A stretch of DNA of 6,260 bases, taken from contig QHOQ01000001.1 of NCBI GenBank assembly GCA_003219355.1, forward strand, positions 1 to 6,260, read 5' to 3'. Under the pieces are notes generated by a model. The model had not been told where the DNA came from. It searched no databases and saw nothing but the letters and a program-made list of their open reading frames with translations. Shown piece by piece: positions 1 to 5,834 of the stretch; the first letter of the stretch is position 1; every line of letters starts with the position of its first letter. The position numbers were made by a program, and so were the translations under genes. The DNA is from Verrucomicrobiota bacterium. Its GTDB lineage: Bacteria > Verrucomicrobiota > Verrucomicrobiia > Chthoniobacterales > UBA10450.

Positions 1-480
1 ATCGAACCAGCGCCGAAAGTCTTCTTTCGCAACGAGCGGCTCCAGCATCGTGTCCCAGACATGTTCGGCAAAAACGCGTGAGAGATTGTAAAACTTCTTC
101 ATCTGCTCGTACTCCGTGTGATTTCCGGTTAGCTCGAACATCGACTGCTGACTCGTCTCCTCCGACACATTGCTCAAGAGCAACCCGTTATGCTGGCCAT
201 CCATCACGTACGGCGTGAACGATGCGGTCGCACGTCTACGCAGCTTGAGATTCAACCCTAGCTCACGAATGATCTTTTCCGGGAACAAACTGACGAGATA
301 CGAATAACGCGATAGCCGCGCGTCATAATCGGCGAACACCTTCTGCGAAGTCGTGGCGCCGCCGATGTAATCGTTTTTCTCCAGCAGCAGAACACTCAGA
401 CCCGCGCGCGCCAGATAAGTCGCCGCCACCAGCCCATTATGGCCGGCGCCAAGAATCACCACGTCATATTTTGATTTCAT
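1..480 (-). CDS. FAD-dependent oxidoreductase, phytoene dehydrogenase-like (N-terminal part, runs off left edge)
   Basis: The gene begins with ATG at 480 and stays open for 160 codons to the window edge, so only the N-terminal part is visible. It opens MKSKYDVVILGAGHNGLVAA, a classic Rossmann dinucleotide-binding site with GxGxxG at residues 11-16. The acidic residue that holds the FAD ribose is E34 in LLLEK, followed by the GG motif at 40-41 (YIGGATT). This arrangement fits the phytoene desaturase/amine oxidase-like flavoproteins (COG1233, the group that includes PYROXD2), whose full length is usually about 500-550 residues. The substrate cannot be deduced; carotenoid synthesis is not implied, since no other crt-type gene is visible. 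It lies 31 bp downstream of the alcohol dehydrogenase on the same strand, so co-transcription is likely. No clear Shine-Dalgarno sequence precedes the start. Confidence 0.88.
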   Translation of the reverse strand, partial: MKSKYDVVILGAGHNGLVAATYLARAGLSVLLLEKNDYIGGATTSQKVFADYDARLSRYSYLVSLFPEKIIRELGLNLKLRRRATASFTPYVMDGQHNGLLLSNVSEETSQQSMFELTGNHTEYEQMKKFYNLSRVFAEHVWDTMLEPLVAKEDFRRWFD

Positions 481-511
481 TCGGGATGCGAAGTTCAGAA
501 TCGCTATTGTA

Positions 512-1540
512 TCAGCCTTGGCTTTCCATGCTGAGAACGACTCGGAAGCGCGCTTTGCCGCTCATCATTCGCTCATAGGCCTCGGCGGCTTTCTCCAGCG
601 GAAAGATTTCATTCATCGACCGGACGCCAGCCAGCGCACTGAACTTGAGTGTATCCTGTGAATCAATCGCCGTGCCCGAATACCAGCCCTTGACGGACCG
701 GCAACCGCTGATTAGCAAGATCGGATCGACAGAGAGTGGCCCGGCCGCTCCGATAACCATCAGCACACCGTTTGGCGCCAGTCCGCCCAACACTGCCGTC
801 ATCGCATCAGCATTGGTTACGGTTGCAATCACAACATTCGCGCCGCCGAGCTTGTTCAGTTCCGCCGCCGGATTTTTCTCCCGACTGTCGATGTAATGGA
901 TCGCGCCCAATTTTTTGGCGAGAGGCTCCTTGTCCTTTCCGCGCGCGATCGCCACCGTTGTGAAGCCCATCTTCGTTGAAAACTGAACACCAAGGTGACC
1001 GAGTCCGCCAATCCCGAGCACTGCGACAACATCGCCACCTCGGGCGCCGCTGTTTCGCAGCGCGTTGAAGGTCGTGACGCCCGCACACATGAGAGGCGCC
1101 CCGTCGATGGCAGAGAGTTCGTCAGGCACATGTGCCAGCGCTTCTGCGGGCGCAACCAAGTATTCGGCGTAACCGCCGTCGAAAGAGATGCCGGTCGTTA
1201 AGAGCGCGACTTCGCATGCAAAGAATTCGCTGCGGCGGCAATGATCGCAGTAACCGCAGTTGCCGCCGTGCCAACCAACACCGACGCGCTGACCAGTTTT
1301 CCAAGGCTTCACTCGTTCGCCGACGAGATCGACAACTCCGATCACCTCGTGTCCCGGGACGCGCGGATACTGAATGCCCGGCCACTGCCCTTCTTTGACT
1401 AACGAGTCGCTATGACAGATGCCGCAAGCTTGGACCTTTATTCGCACCCAACCCGCCCGGGGTTCCGGAATTTCCCGCTCAACAATTTCAAACGGCCCCT
1501 TCGCTTCAGGGACTTGCACAGCACGCATTTTTTTCGCCAT
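512..1540 (-). CDS. Zinc-dependent alcohol dehydrogenase (medium-chain dehydrogenase/reductase family)
   Basis: This 342-residue protein is full length for a bacterial medium-chain alcohol dehydrogenase of the AdhP/YahK kind, which interconverts alcohols and aldehydes with NAD(P) in the cytoplasm. Catalytic-zinc ligands are C39 (in CGICHSD), H64 (in GHEVIG) and C152. The structural-zinc lobe is complete, with C95, C98, C101 and C109. The coenzyme domain follows, with GIGGLGH at 176-182. The end of the second Rossmann strand reads AIARGKDK, with R200 and no acidic residue. In this family an acidic residue there favours NAD, so NADP(H) use is a reasonable inference. The ATG at 1540 gives the usual N-terminus; a purine-rich AGAAAGAAGAAG stretch lies upstream but there is no strong ribosome-binding site. 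It is the first gene of a probable two-gene unit with the FAD oxidoreductase. The physiological substrate is unknown. Confidence 0.95.
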   Translation of the reverse strand: MAKKMRAVQVPEAKGPFEIVEREIPEPRAGWVRIKVQACGICHSDSLVKEGQWPGIQYPRVPGHEVIGVVDLVGERVKPWKTGQRVGVGWHGGNCGYCDHCRRSEFFACEVALLTTGISFDGGYAEYLVAPAEALAHVPDELSAIDGAPLMCAGVTTFNALRNSGARGGDVVAVLGIGGLGHLGVQFSTKMGFTTVAIARGKDKEPLAKKLGAIHYIDSREKNPAAELNKLGGANVVIATVTNADAMTAVLGGLAPNGVLMVIGAAGPLSVDPILLISGCRSVKGWYSGTAIDSQDTLKFSALAGVRSMNEIFPLEKAAEAYERMMSGKARFRVVLSMESQG

Positions 1541-1613
1541 AATTTTTTATCGTCTTCTTCTTTCTAAAAACAAGACTCCAAACGCTCCCAGGCCGAAATT
1601 GCAGGACGAAACG

Positions 1614-1640
1614 GCTTCATTTATGGCCACGGCATGAAGC
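1614..1640. repeat. 7-bp inverted repeat in divergent intergenic region
   Basis: GCTTCAT at 1614-1620 and ATGAAGC at 1634-1640 are exact inverted copies separated by 13 bases. They sit between the divergent alcohol dehydrogenase and secreted-protein genes, which is a reasonable place for an operator or an RNA hairpin. A second short pair, ACGGC (1611-1615) and GCCGT (1648-1652), overlaps it. No known regulator motif was recognised. A TAAAAT hexamer at 1678-1683 could be a -10 element for the rightward gene, but no good -35 is placed upstream of it. Confidence 0.3.
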
Positions 1641-1710
1641 AACTGTTGCCGTCACAAAAGCACACGGGCGTTCGCCTTAAAATTTCGCTCGCGCTCGCAA
1701 CTTTTTGGCC

Positions 1711-1714
1711 GAGG
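1711..1714 (+). promoter_or_regulatory. Ribosome-binding site deciding the start of the secreted-protein gene
   Basis: GAGG lies 8 bases before ATG 1723. This spacing supports ATG 1723 over the in-frame TTG at 1705, which has no such site and would put extra acidic residues in front of the signal peptide. Confidence 0.55.
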
Positions 1715-1722
1715 ATTCTCTC

Positions 1723-2217
1723 ATGAGCAAACGCGCGCTTTCTGCCGTTGCGGGATTTCTTGGTCTTTGCCTTCCCTTGTCCGCGCAGCAGATAGATCGC
1801 CCGGATATCTTCAGCGCGCTGAATAACTCTTCGCTTCATGTTCCGTCGCTAACGCTTTCAGATGGACGGCTTTTCTCATTCTCGGCAGCGGTTGCTCCAC
1901 CTCTGCTATTCAACTGGATGGAACCGACGCTGCCTGATTTTCTTCCGGCCTCAAGCACGCCGAAACCACAGAGAGTTACTGCCTCGCCGGCGCCTCCCAA
2001 GGATTCATCCAAAGAGGTCGTAGATGTGCAGCGGCCCAACCCTTTTGATTATGCCGGCGGGGAAGTGGGCTTTTTGTATGGGACATCCACCGGCAAATTC
2101 GGTCGCGAAGTTGAGCAGGGATATTTCATCGGCGATGTGGGAAACGATAAATTTCACATTACCGTGGGTGCGTTATACGAGAATTCGAGCGGACGCTTTC
2201 CGCGCTTCAGCCATTAG
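1723..2217 (+). CDS. Small secreted protein of unknown function
   Basis: I do not recognise a named family. The ATG at 1723 gives 164 residues and a clean Sec signal peptide: MSKR, a hydrophobic core to about residue 19, then LSA before QQ, so cleavage after residue 21 is likely. The mature part begins with a hydrophobic stretch (about 39-65). A Pro/Ser/Thr-rich low-complexity linker follows (about 70-95: PASSTPKP, ASPAPPK), then a compact Gly/aromatic C-terminal segment (about 105-160) with FDYAGGEVGFLYG, GYFIGDVGNDKFHITVGA and YENSSGR. The alternating pattern of that segment resembles a few beta-hairpins, as in outer-membrane or surface-associated proteins, but it is too short for a full barrel. 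The protein is probably periplasmic or envelope-bound. It is transcribed away from the alcohol dehydrogenase and converges on the next gene. The reading frame appears intact. Confidence 0.75.
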   Translation: MSKRALSAVAGFLGLCLPLSAQQIDRPDIFSALNNSSLHVPSLTLSDGRLFSFSAAVAPPLLFNWMEPTLPDFLPASSTPKPQRVTASPAPPKDSSKEVVDVQRPNPFDYAGGEVGFLYGTSTGKFGREVEQGYFIGDVGNDKFHITVGALYENSSGRFPRFSH

Positions 2218-2226
2218 CTCCACTGC

Positions 2227-2244
2227 GTCGCGCCTGTGCGCGAT
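2227..2244. terminator. GC-rich hairpin between convergent genes (possible bidirectional terminator)
   Basis: TCGCGC (2228-2233), loop CTGT, GCGCGA (2238-2243) form a perfect 6-bp stem with a tetraloop, extended by a G-T pair at 2227/2244. It lies within the 48 bp that separate two convergent stop codons, which is where a shared terminator is expected. Neither strand has a T-run after the stem, so a standard intrinsic terminator is not shown. It may simply stabilise transcript ends. Confidence 0.3.
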
Positions 2245-2265
2245 ACAGAACACGGATCCGCCGGT

Positions 2266-3102
2266 TCATCCTTTGTGCCGCCGTTTCGCGTCATCGCGAA
2301 AAAACTCTTGCAACTCAGCGTGCGGCGCGGCGCCTGCAAAACCGTCGAATGTTCCGTGCTCGGCCATTTGTTTCGCGGCGCGCATGAACCCGCCCCAAGC
2401 CGCGCGAGCGAGCGCGCCGCCGACACTGACTCGCCGCACCCCAAGCGCGGCGGCATCAGACATCGTTAGGCCAACGGCGCCGCCAATCAGCAAGTTCACC
2501 GGCTTCGGCGCAACAGCCGTAACCACTGCGGAAATGTGCTCGCGATCTCGAATGCCCGGTGCATACAAGCAATCGGCGCCCGCATTCGTATACGCAGTGA
2601 GTCGGCGGATTACCTCATCGATATTGGTTACACCGACAAGAAAACATTCAGCACGGGCGACAAGCAACGTTCTGCTGTCTCCAATCGCGTTACGCGCCGC
2701 GCGAATCCGCTCCACCGCAAGATCGACATCATAGAGGGGCCGCTCTTTGCGACCCGTAGAGTCCTCAATCGACAATCCCGCTACGCCCGCGTCGACGCAA
2801 AGACGGACACTCTCCGCGACGCCGTCCGGATCATCGGCATAACCATTTTCGAAATCCGCATTTACCGGCAGGTCAGTCGCATCTACCAGCTCCTTGATGT
2901 GGCCCAGCATCTCATCGCGCCCGACCGAGCCGTCAGGCAATCCACGCGAGAAGGCGAAACCGGCCGACGTTGTCGCGATCGCTTTGAAGCCAAGATGCTG
3001 CAAGTAACGCGCGCTGCCGATGTCCCAGGGATTTGGAATGGCAAAACACCCGCCGCGATGGAGTTCCCGGAAAGATTGGCGTCGCTCATCAATGGTTGGC
3101 AT
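2266..3102 (-). CDS. Isocitrate lyase/PEP mutase superfamily protein
   Basis: This is a 278-residue TIM-barrel enzyme of the PEP mutase/isocitrate lyase superfamily (COG2513 group), which makes or breaks C-C or C-P bonds next to a carboxylate using Mg2+. Family landmarks are NPWDIGSAR (24-32), TTSAG (44-48) and the metal-binding NADFENGY (81-88, with D83 and E85 in the D-x-D positions). Further on come SIED (111-114), VARAE (148-152, with R150) and ADCLYAPG (176-183). True isocitrate and methylisocitrate lyases carry a catalytic Cys in a K-x-C-G-H loop after the ED motif. Here that place reads STGRKERPLYD with no Cys, so lyase activity of that type is unlikely. Oxaloacetate decarboxylase-like or C-P activity is possible but unproven. 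The gene is alone on its strand; no phosphonate or propionate genes adjoin it. ATG 3102 has no obvious Shine-Dalgarno sequence. Confidence 0.93.
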   Translation of the reverse strand: MPTIDERRQSFRELHRGGCFAIPNPWDIGSARYLQHLGFKAIATTSAGFAFSRGLPDGSVGRDEMLGHIKELVDATDLPVNADFENGYADDPDGVAESVRLCVDAGVAGLSIEDSTGRKERPLYDVDLAVERIRAARNAIGDSRTLLVARAECFLVGVTNIDEVIRRLTAYTNAGADCLYAPGIRDREHISAVVTAVAPKPVNLLIGGAVGLTMSDAAALGVRRVSVGGALARAAWGGFMRAAKQMAEHGTFDGFAGAAPHAELQEFFRDDAKRRHKG

Positions 3103-3129
3103 AACGAATTGTTGGGATCAGCAAACGCC

Positions 3130-3171
3130 CAATGCTCGACTTTCAATGCTCAACTCTCAACATCGAATTTG
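3130..3171. repeat. Degenerate heptamer tandem repeat
   Basis: Six consecutive 7-base units fill 3130-3171: CAATGCT, CGACTTT, CAATGCT, CAACTCT, CAACATC, GAATTTG. The first and third are identical, and most keep the pattern C-A-A then pyrimidine-rich. Read on the other strand this is a GTTGAGA/AGCATTG series. It lies between the divergent PEP mutase-like and membrane-protein genes, starting 28 bp from the former's ATG. I associate degenerate heptads of this type with intergenic regions in some Verrucomicrobia and Planctomycetes, but this is from memory and not checked. Confidence 0.55.
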
Positions 3172-3204
3172 CTTTCACATCAACCTTCAAACGTCATAGA
3201 TCAG

Positions 3205-3230
3205 CGATGTAACGGTGTAACGTTTTAACG
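3205..3230. repeat. Degenerate octamer tandem repeat
   Basis: Three consecutive 8-base units, CGATGTAA (3205-3212), CGGTGTAA (3213-3220) and CGTTTTAA (3221-3228), are followed by CG, the start of a fourth. Every unit keeps CG at the start and TAA at the end. The block ends 18 bp before the membrane-protein start codon, so it lies in that gene's leader or promoter. Its period differs from the heptamer array 34 bp to the left. Confidence 0.45.
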
Positions 3231-3248
3231 AATATCGGGGCGAAAGCG

Positions 3249-3824
3249 ATGAGTGCATTCGAGTATCTCTCTGTTCTTATCTCAATCATTCTCGCCTTAG
3301 GGATGACGAGAGTGCTTGGCGGCGTCGGCGAAATGTTGCAGGCACGTTCGCGCCGTCGCATTTACTGGGTGCACATTGTCTGGATCGTTAACCTGTTCTT
3401 GTACCTCGTGGTCGCCTGGTGGATCTTCTACCGCTGGCGCAACCAGCAGCCGTGGACGTTTTTTCTGTTCATCTTCGTCCTGATCTCGCCAACCATCTTG
3501 TATCTGGCATCGCTCTTACTTTTTCCGCGGGAATGCGATATCCATCTTGCCGTTGACTACAAAACGCATTACTACGCGAACCACCGCGCATTTTTCATCC
3601 TCTTCGTTCTGTTCACGCCGGTCGATATCTTTGATTCACTGCTCAAAGGCGTTCCGCATTTTCTTGGATTAGGACCGCAATATTTCGTCAGTAGCCTGCT
3701 TTTTATTGCCGGCCTGACGACGGCTGCGATCACACGAAACGAGCGGTATCATCAGTTCTACGGAATCTTCTTTCTCGTCCAAACTATATTCATCAGCTTC
3801 ACCATTTTTCATACGCTTGTGTAG
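3249..3824 (+). CDS. Six-helix integral membrane protein of unknown function
   Basis: This 191-residue protein is mostly hydrophobic. Likely membrane segments lie at about 4-24, 39-61, 70-93, 112-132, 145-163 and 170-190. A basic loop (QARSRRR, 32-38) follows the first helix, and YRWRNQQ (61-67) separates the second and third; both would favour a cytoplasmic side by the positive-inside rule. There is no signal peptide separate from helix 1, and no catalytic or transport motif that I recognise. The N-terminus, EYLSVLISIILALGMTRVL, resembles a group of short uncharacterised bacterial membrane proteins. ATG 3249 is preceded by a weak GGGGC stretch. The aldo/keto reductase begins 59 bp after its stop on the same strand, so the two may be co-transcribed. 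A weak GCAAA/TTTGC stem (3828-3832/3847-3851) lies in the gap, without a T-run. Confidence 0.82.
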   Translation: MSAFEYLSVLISIILALGMTRVLGGVGEMLQARSRRRIYWVHIVWIVNLFLYLVVAWWIFYRWRNQQPWTFFLFIFVLISPTILYLASLLLFPRECDIHLAVDYKTHYYANHRAFFILFVLFTPVDIFDSLLKGVPHFLGLGPQYFVSSLLFIAGLTTAAITRNERYHQFYGIFFLVQTIFISFTIFHTLV

Positions 3825-3867
3825 GCGCAAAGCGCGCGCGTTAGCGTTTGCCTGCGAATAAAATTTC

Positions 3868-3872
3868 GGAGG
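3868..3872 (+). promoter_or_regulatory. Ribosome-binding site deciding the aldo/keto reductase start
   Basis: GGAGG lies 11 bases before ATG 3884 and 5 bases before an in-frame TTG at 3878. Either could be used, and they differ by two residues. The site itself lies inside the longer reading frame from TTG 3848, so that longer start is unlikely. Confidence 0.6.
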
Positions 3873-3883
3873 CAGAATTGCAA

Positions 3884-4720
3884 ATGGAGACAGTCGCACT
3901 GTCGGATGGCGAACACGTTCCGGCGCTGGGTCAAGGCACCTGGGGCATGGGCGAAAGCAAAAGCGCGCATGCGGAGGAGGTCGCGGCGTTGCGCTTGGGG
4001 ATTGATCTCGGCATGACGTTGATCGATACGGCGGAAATTTACGGCGACGGCGGCTCGGAAATGGTGGTGGCGGATGCGATCGAGGGTCAACGCGATCGCG
4101 TATTCGTGGTCACGAAAGTGTCTCCGGGCAACGCGTCGCGCACGGGATTACCGAAAGCCTGCGAGCGCAGTCTCAAACGTCTTCGCATCGATGCGATCGA
4201 TCTTTATCTGTTGCATTGGCCTAGCAATACGCCGCTCGCGGAAACAGTGGAAGCGTTCGAGCAACTTCGGTCCTCCGGGAAGATTCGGCGCTGGGGCGTT
4301 TCCAATTTCGATGTCAAAGACATGAAAGAATTGCTCGCGATCCGAAACGGTTCCGCCTGCTCAGCCAATCAAGTTCTCTATCACGTCGGCGAGCGCGCCA
4401 TTGAATCTGACCTCCTGTCCTGGAGCCAAAGAAATAAGATTCCCATCATGGCTTATTCTCCTGTCGGCCGTGGTAGAAGGCTGCTGAATAACGCGACGCT
4501 TAAGAAAATTGGCGAACGCCACGACTCCACTCCGGCGCAAATCGCTATCGCCTGGGTGCTGCGGCAGTCCGGCATCATTGCCATTCCGAAAGCCAGTAAC
4601 AAGACCCACGTCCGCGACAACGCCCAATCAGCCGATATTCAGTTAACCGACCAAGACTTCGCGGACATCGATCGCGAATTCCCGCCGCCTCAAACAAAAC
4701 AACCTTTGCCAATGCTGTGA
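3884..4720 (+). CDS. yeaE: Aldo/keto reductase, YeaE-like (putative methylglyoxal/aldehyde reductase)
   Basis: From ATG 3884 the protein has 278 residues, normal for this family, and it resembles E. coli YeaE along its length (ALGQGTWGMGE, TLIDTAEIYGDGGSE, NQVLYHVGERAIE, MAYSPV). YeaE is an NADPH-dependent cytoplasmic reductase that can act on methylglyoxal and other aldehydes. The catalytic tetrad is complete: D48, Y53, K78 and H111. WGVSN at 137-141 and the C-terminal coenzyme-phosphate site IPKASN (234-239, with K236) are present. A longer frame exists upstream to TTG 3848, but it contains the ribosome-binding site and would add an untypical N-terminus. It follows the membrane-protein gene by 59 bp and may share its transcript. 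The substrate here is inferred from the family only. Confidence 0.94.
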   Translation: METVALSDGEHVPALGQGTWGMGESKSAHAEEVAALRLGIDLGMTLIDTAEIYGDGGSEMVVADAIEGQRDRVFVVTKVSPGNASRTGLPKACERSLKRLRIDAIDLYLLHWPSNTPLAETVEAFEQLRSSGKIRRWGVSNFDVKDMKELLAIRNGSACSANQVLYHVGERAIESDLLSWSQRNKIPIMAYSPVGRGRRLLNNATLKKIGERHDSTPAQIAIAWVLRQSGIIAIPKASNKTHVRDNAQSADIQLTDQDFADIDREFPPPQTKQPLPML

Positions 4721-4815
4721 CTGATCATATGCCGCGCCGACTCGTCAGCCGAAGCCTTGGCAAACGTGGGAACCAACAACTGGCAATGCCGTGACCAAAG
4801 GGTTGCGATGCGGAT

Positions 4816-4878
4816 ATGAGTCTCACGGAAATGCTCGACCAAATCCGGAAGCGATCTTTTGCTGAAAACGCGAGGTAA
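4816..4878 (+). other. Possible 20-codon micro-ORF, doubtful
   Basis: ATG 4816 to TAA 4878 encodes a 20-residue peptide beginning MSLTEMLDQIRKRS. It lies in the 226-bp stretch between the aldo/keto reductase stop and the end of the next gene, upstream of a terminator-like hairpin, so it may be transcribed. The amphipathic start resembles N-termini of some peroxiredoxin-like proteins (MSLTxxLxxIR), which could make it a leftover stub. No good ribosome-binding site is placed for it, and a frame this short arises easily by chance. The rest of the 226 bp shows no gene. Confidence 0.15.
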
Positions 4879-4889
4879 TCCCGCTTATC

Positions 4890-4908
4890 TCACCCAGCGG
4901 GTGATTTT
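4890..4908 (+). terminator. Weak intrinsic terminator candidate downstream of aldo/keto reductase
   Basis: TCACCC (4890-4895), loop AGC, GGGTGA (4899-4904) make a perfect 6-bp stem with a three-base loop, followed directly by TTTT (4905-4908). This is the right order for a plus-strand rho-independent terminator, though the stem and T-run are short. It lies 170 bp after the reductase stop and 39 bp before the end of the convergent gene. An alternative fold pairs CCCGCT (4880-4885) with AGCGGG (4896-4901). Confidence 0.35.
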
Positions 4909-4946
4909 CGGTGCAACATCACCTGCAGCCAGAATCTCAGCGCAGA

Positions 4947-5756
4947 CTAGTCGTCATCATGATCACCGTGACCATGGCCATGACCATTCCCCTGCTCATA
5001 CTCATCGGCGTATTCATAACCATCGTCGTCGTGATGATGCTTTTTCCACTTCGCTTTCCACTTTCCGTGTTTGAATTTTTTGTGCGCCCATACTCCGCTT
5101 CCAGACGGCCAGGGTGTTGACTCCAAATACGCCACGTTCTCGGCAGGCAACCCGAGCGCGTCGAGCGTCCTCATGTCGAGCTCTCCGGTCGGCGAAATTC
5201 CCAAGCGATATTGGAACGTGCGCACCGCGAACGCTGTGCCGCCCCCGTACCTGCCGTCAATCCAGCCTCGATAATATCCGCGACTCCTCAGCTGACGTTG
5301 CACTTCTGCGACGATGCGCACGTGCACATGCATCTCAGCCGGCGCTAATTCATAGGGTATGCCAATAAGATCTCGGTCCACCTCGACACGCCGTCCAGGC
5401 TCGGTAAATGAACGGGGCGACGACTCCCCCGCAGATCGCGAGCTGTAATTAGGGCGGGAAGGAGTTGGCTGAGGGACGGAAGATGTAGGCGTGACCGGCC
5501 GCGATGAAGCTGAATTCGAACTCACGTTAAGTGAGCGAAGTGTTTCCGAATTGATCTCGCCAGTGACTTGCAAGCCGTTGCGAATTTGATACCGCCGGAT
5601 CGCGGCAGTAGTCTCGGCGCTTTTTTCGCCAGTAACGTTGCCATAGTAAAAGCCTTGATCTGTGAGAGCTTGCTGCACCGATTGGATCGTCTGATCGGCG
5701 CGCACCGGGCTCACGAGGCACAGAGCCACGACAAGGTGCAATATTGTTCGCTTCAT
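4947..5756 (-). CDS. Secreted protein with two peptidoglycan-binding-like domains and a His/Asp-rich tail
   Basis: The protein has 269 residues and a Sec signal peptide (MKRTILHLVVALCLVSPVRA, likely cut before D21). Two peptidoglycan_binding_1-type modules follow. The first is at about 24-77 (VQQALTDQGFYYGNVTGEKS, then TTAAIRRYQIRNGLQVTGEIN and TLRSL). The second is at about 150-202 (VQRQLRSRGYYRGWIDGRYG, then FAVRTFQYRLGISPTGELD and TLDALGL). A Ser/Pro-rich linker (78-120) joins them. The C-terminus is unusual: a Lys/Trp/His-rich basic patch (226-242), a DDDGYEYADEYEQ acidic patch, then NGHGHGHGDHDDD. The repeated His and Asp residues could bind metal ions. No enzymatic domain is seen, so it is probably a cell-wall-associated or periplasmic binding protein. 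Its ATG lies 101 bp after the stop of the upstream thioredoxin frame on the same strand, so shared transcription is possible. Confidence 0.87.
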   Translation of the reverse strand: MKRTILHLVVALCLVSPVRADQTIQSVQQALTDQGFYYGNVTGEKSAETTAAIRRYQIRNGLQVTGEINSETLRSLNVSSNSASSRPVTPTSSVPQPTPSRPNYSSRSAGESSPRSFTEPGRRVEVDRDLIGIPYELAPAEMHVHVRIVAEVQRQLRSRGYYRGWIDGRYGGGTAFAVRTFQYRLGISPTGELDMRTLDALGLPAENVAYLESTPWPSGSGVWAHKKFKHGKWKAKWKKHHHDDDGYEYADEYEQGNGHGHGHGDHDDD

Positions 5757-5834
5757 GGGCGGACGTTGACGAAGGGCTTTCCTATTTGTAATTCGCGCGC
5801 GTATGTGTCAGCGCGTGCGTCCCGCCGGATCCCA

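Noticed and set aside
1541..1570. TTG-hexamer and GATAAA promoter-like pair directly before the alcohol dehydrogenase start
   Set aside because: The -10-like element would lie within about 12 bases of the ATG and leave no room for a leader; matches are too weak.
2024..2734. Plus-strand open frame of 236 codons overlapping the secreted protein and the PEP mutase-like gene
   Set aside because: It overlaps two better-supported genes in other frames, and its composition (Ala/Arg/Ser-rich, no motif) is typical of a shadow frame.
2536..3228. Long plus-strand open frame (230 codons) opposite the PEP mutase-like gene
   Set aside because: It is antisense to a clearly recognised enzyme, has no domain-like sequence and includes the intergenic repeats; it is a shadow of GC-rich coding.
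3828..3851. GCAAA/TTTGC stem between the membrane protein and the aldo/keto reductase
   Set aside because: The stem is short, needs a bulge to extend and has no T-run, so I do not call a terminator that would split the pair.
4859..5074. His-rich plus-strand frame (HHDHRDHGHDHS)
   Set aside because: It is the reverse-strand reading of the GAT/CAT-type codons of the real His/Asp tail; ATC/CAT/GAT codons give His/Asp-rich products on both strands.
5794..5815. GCGCG-type stem upstream of the peptidoglycan-binding-like gene
   Set aside because: Alternating GC makes such pairings by chance and no T-run follows on the minus strand.
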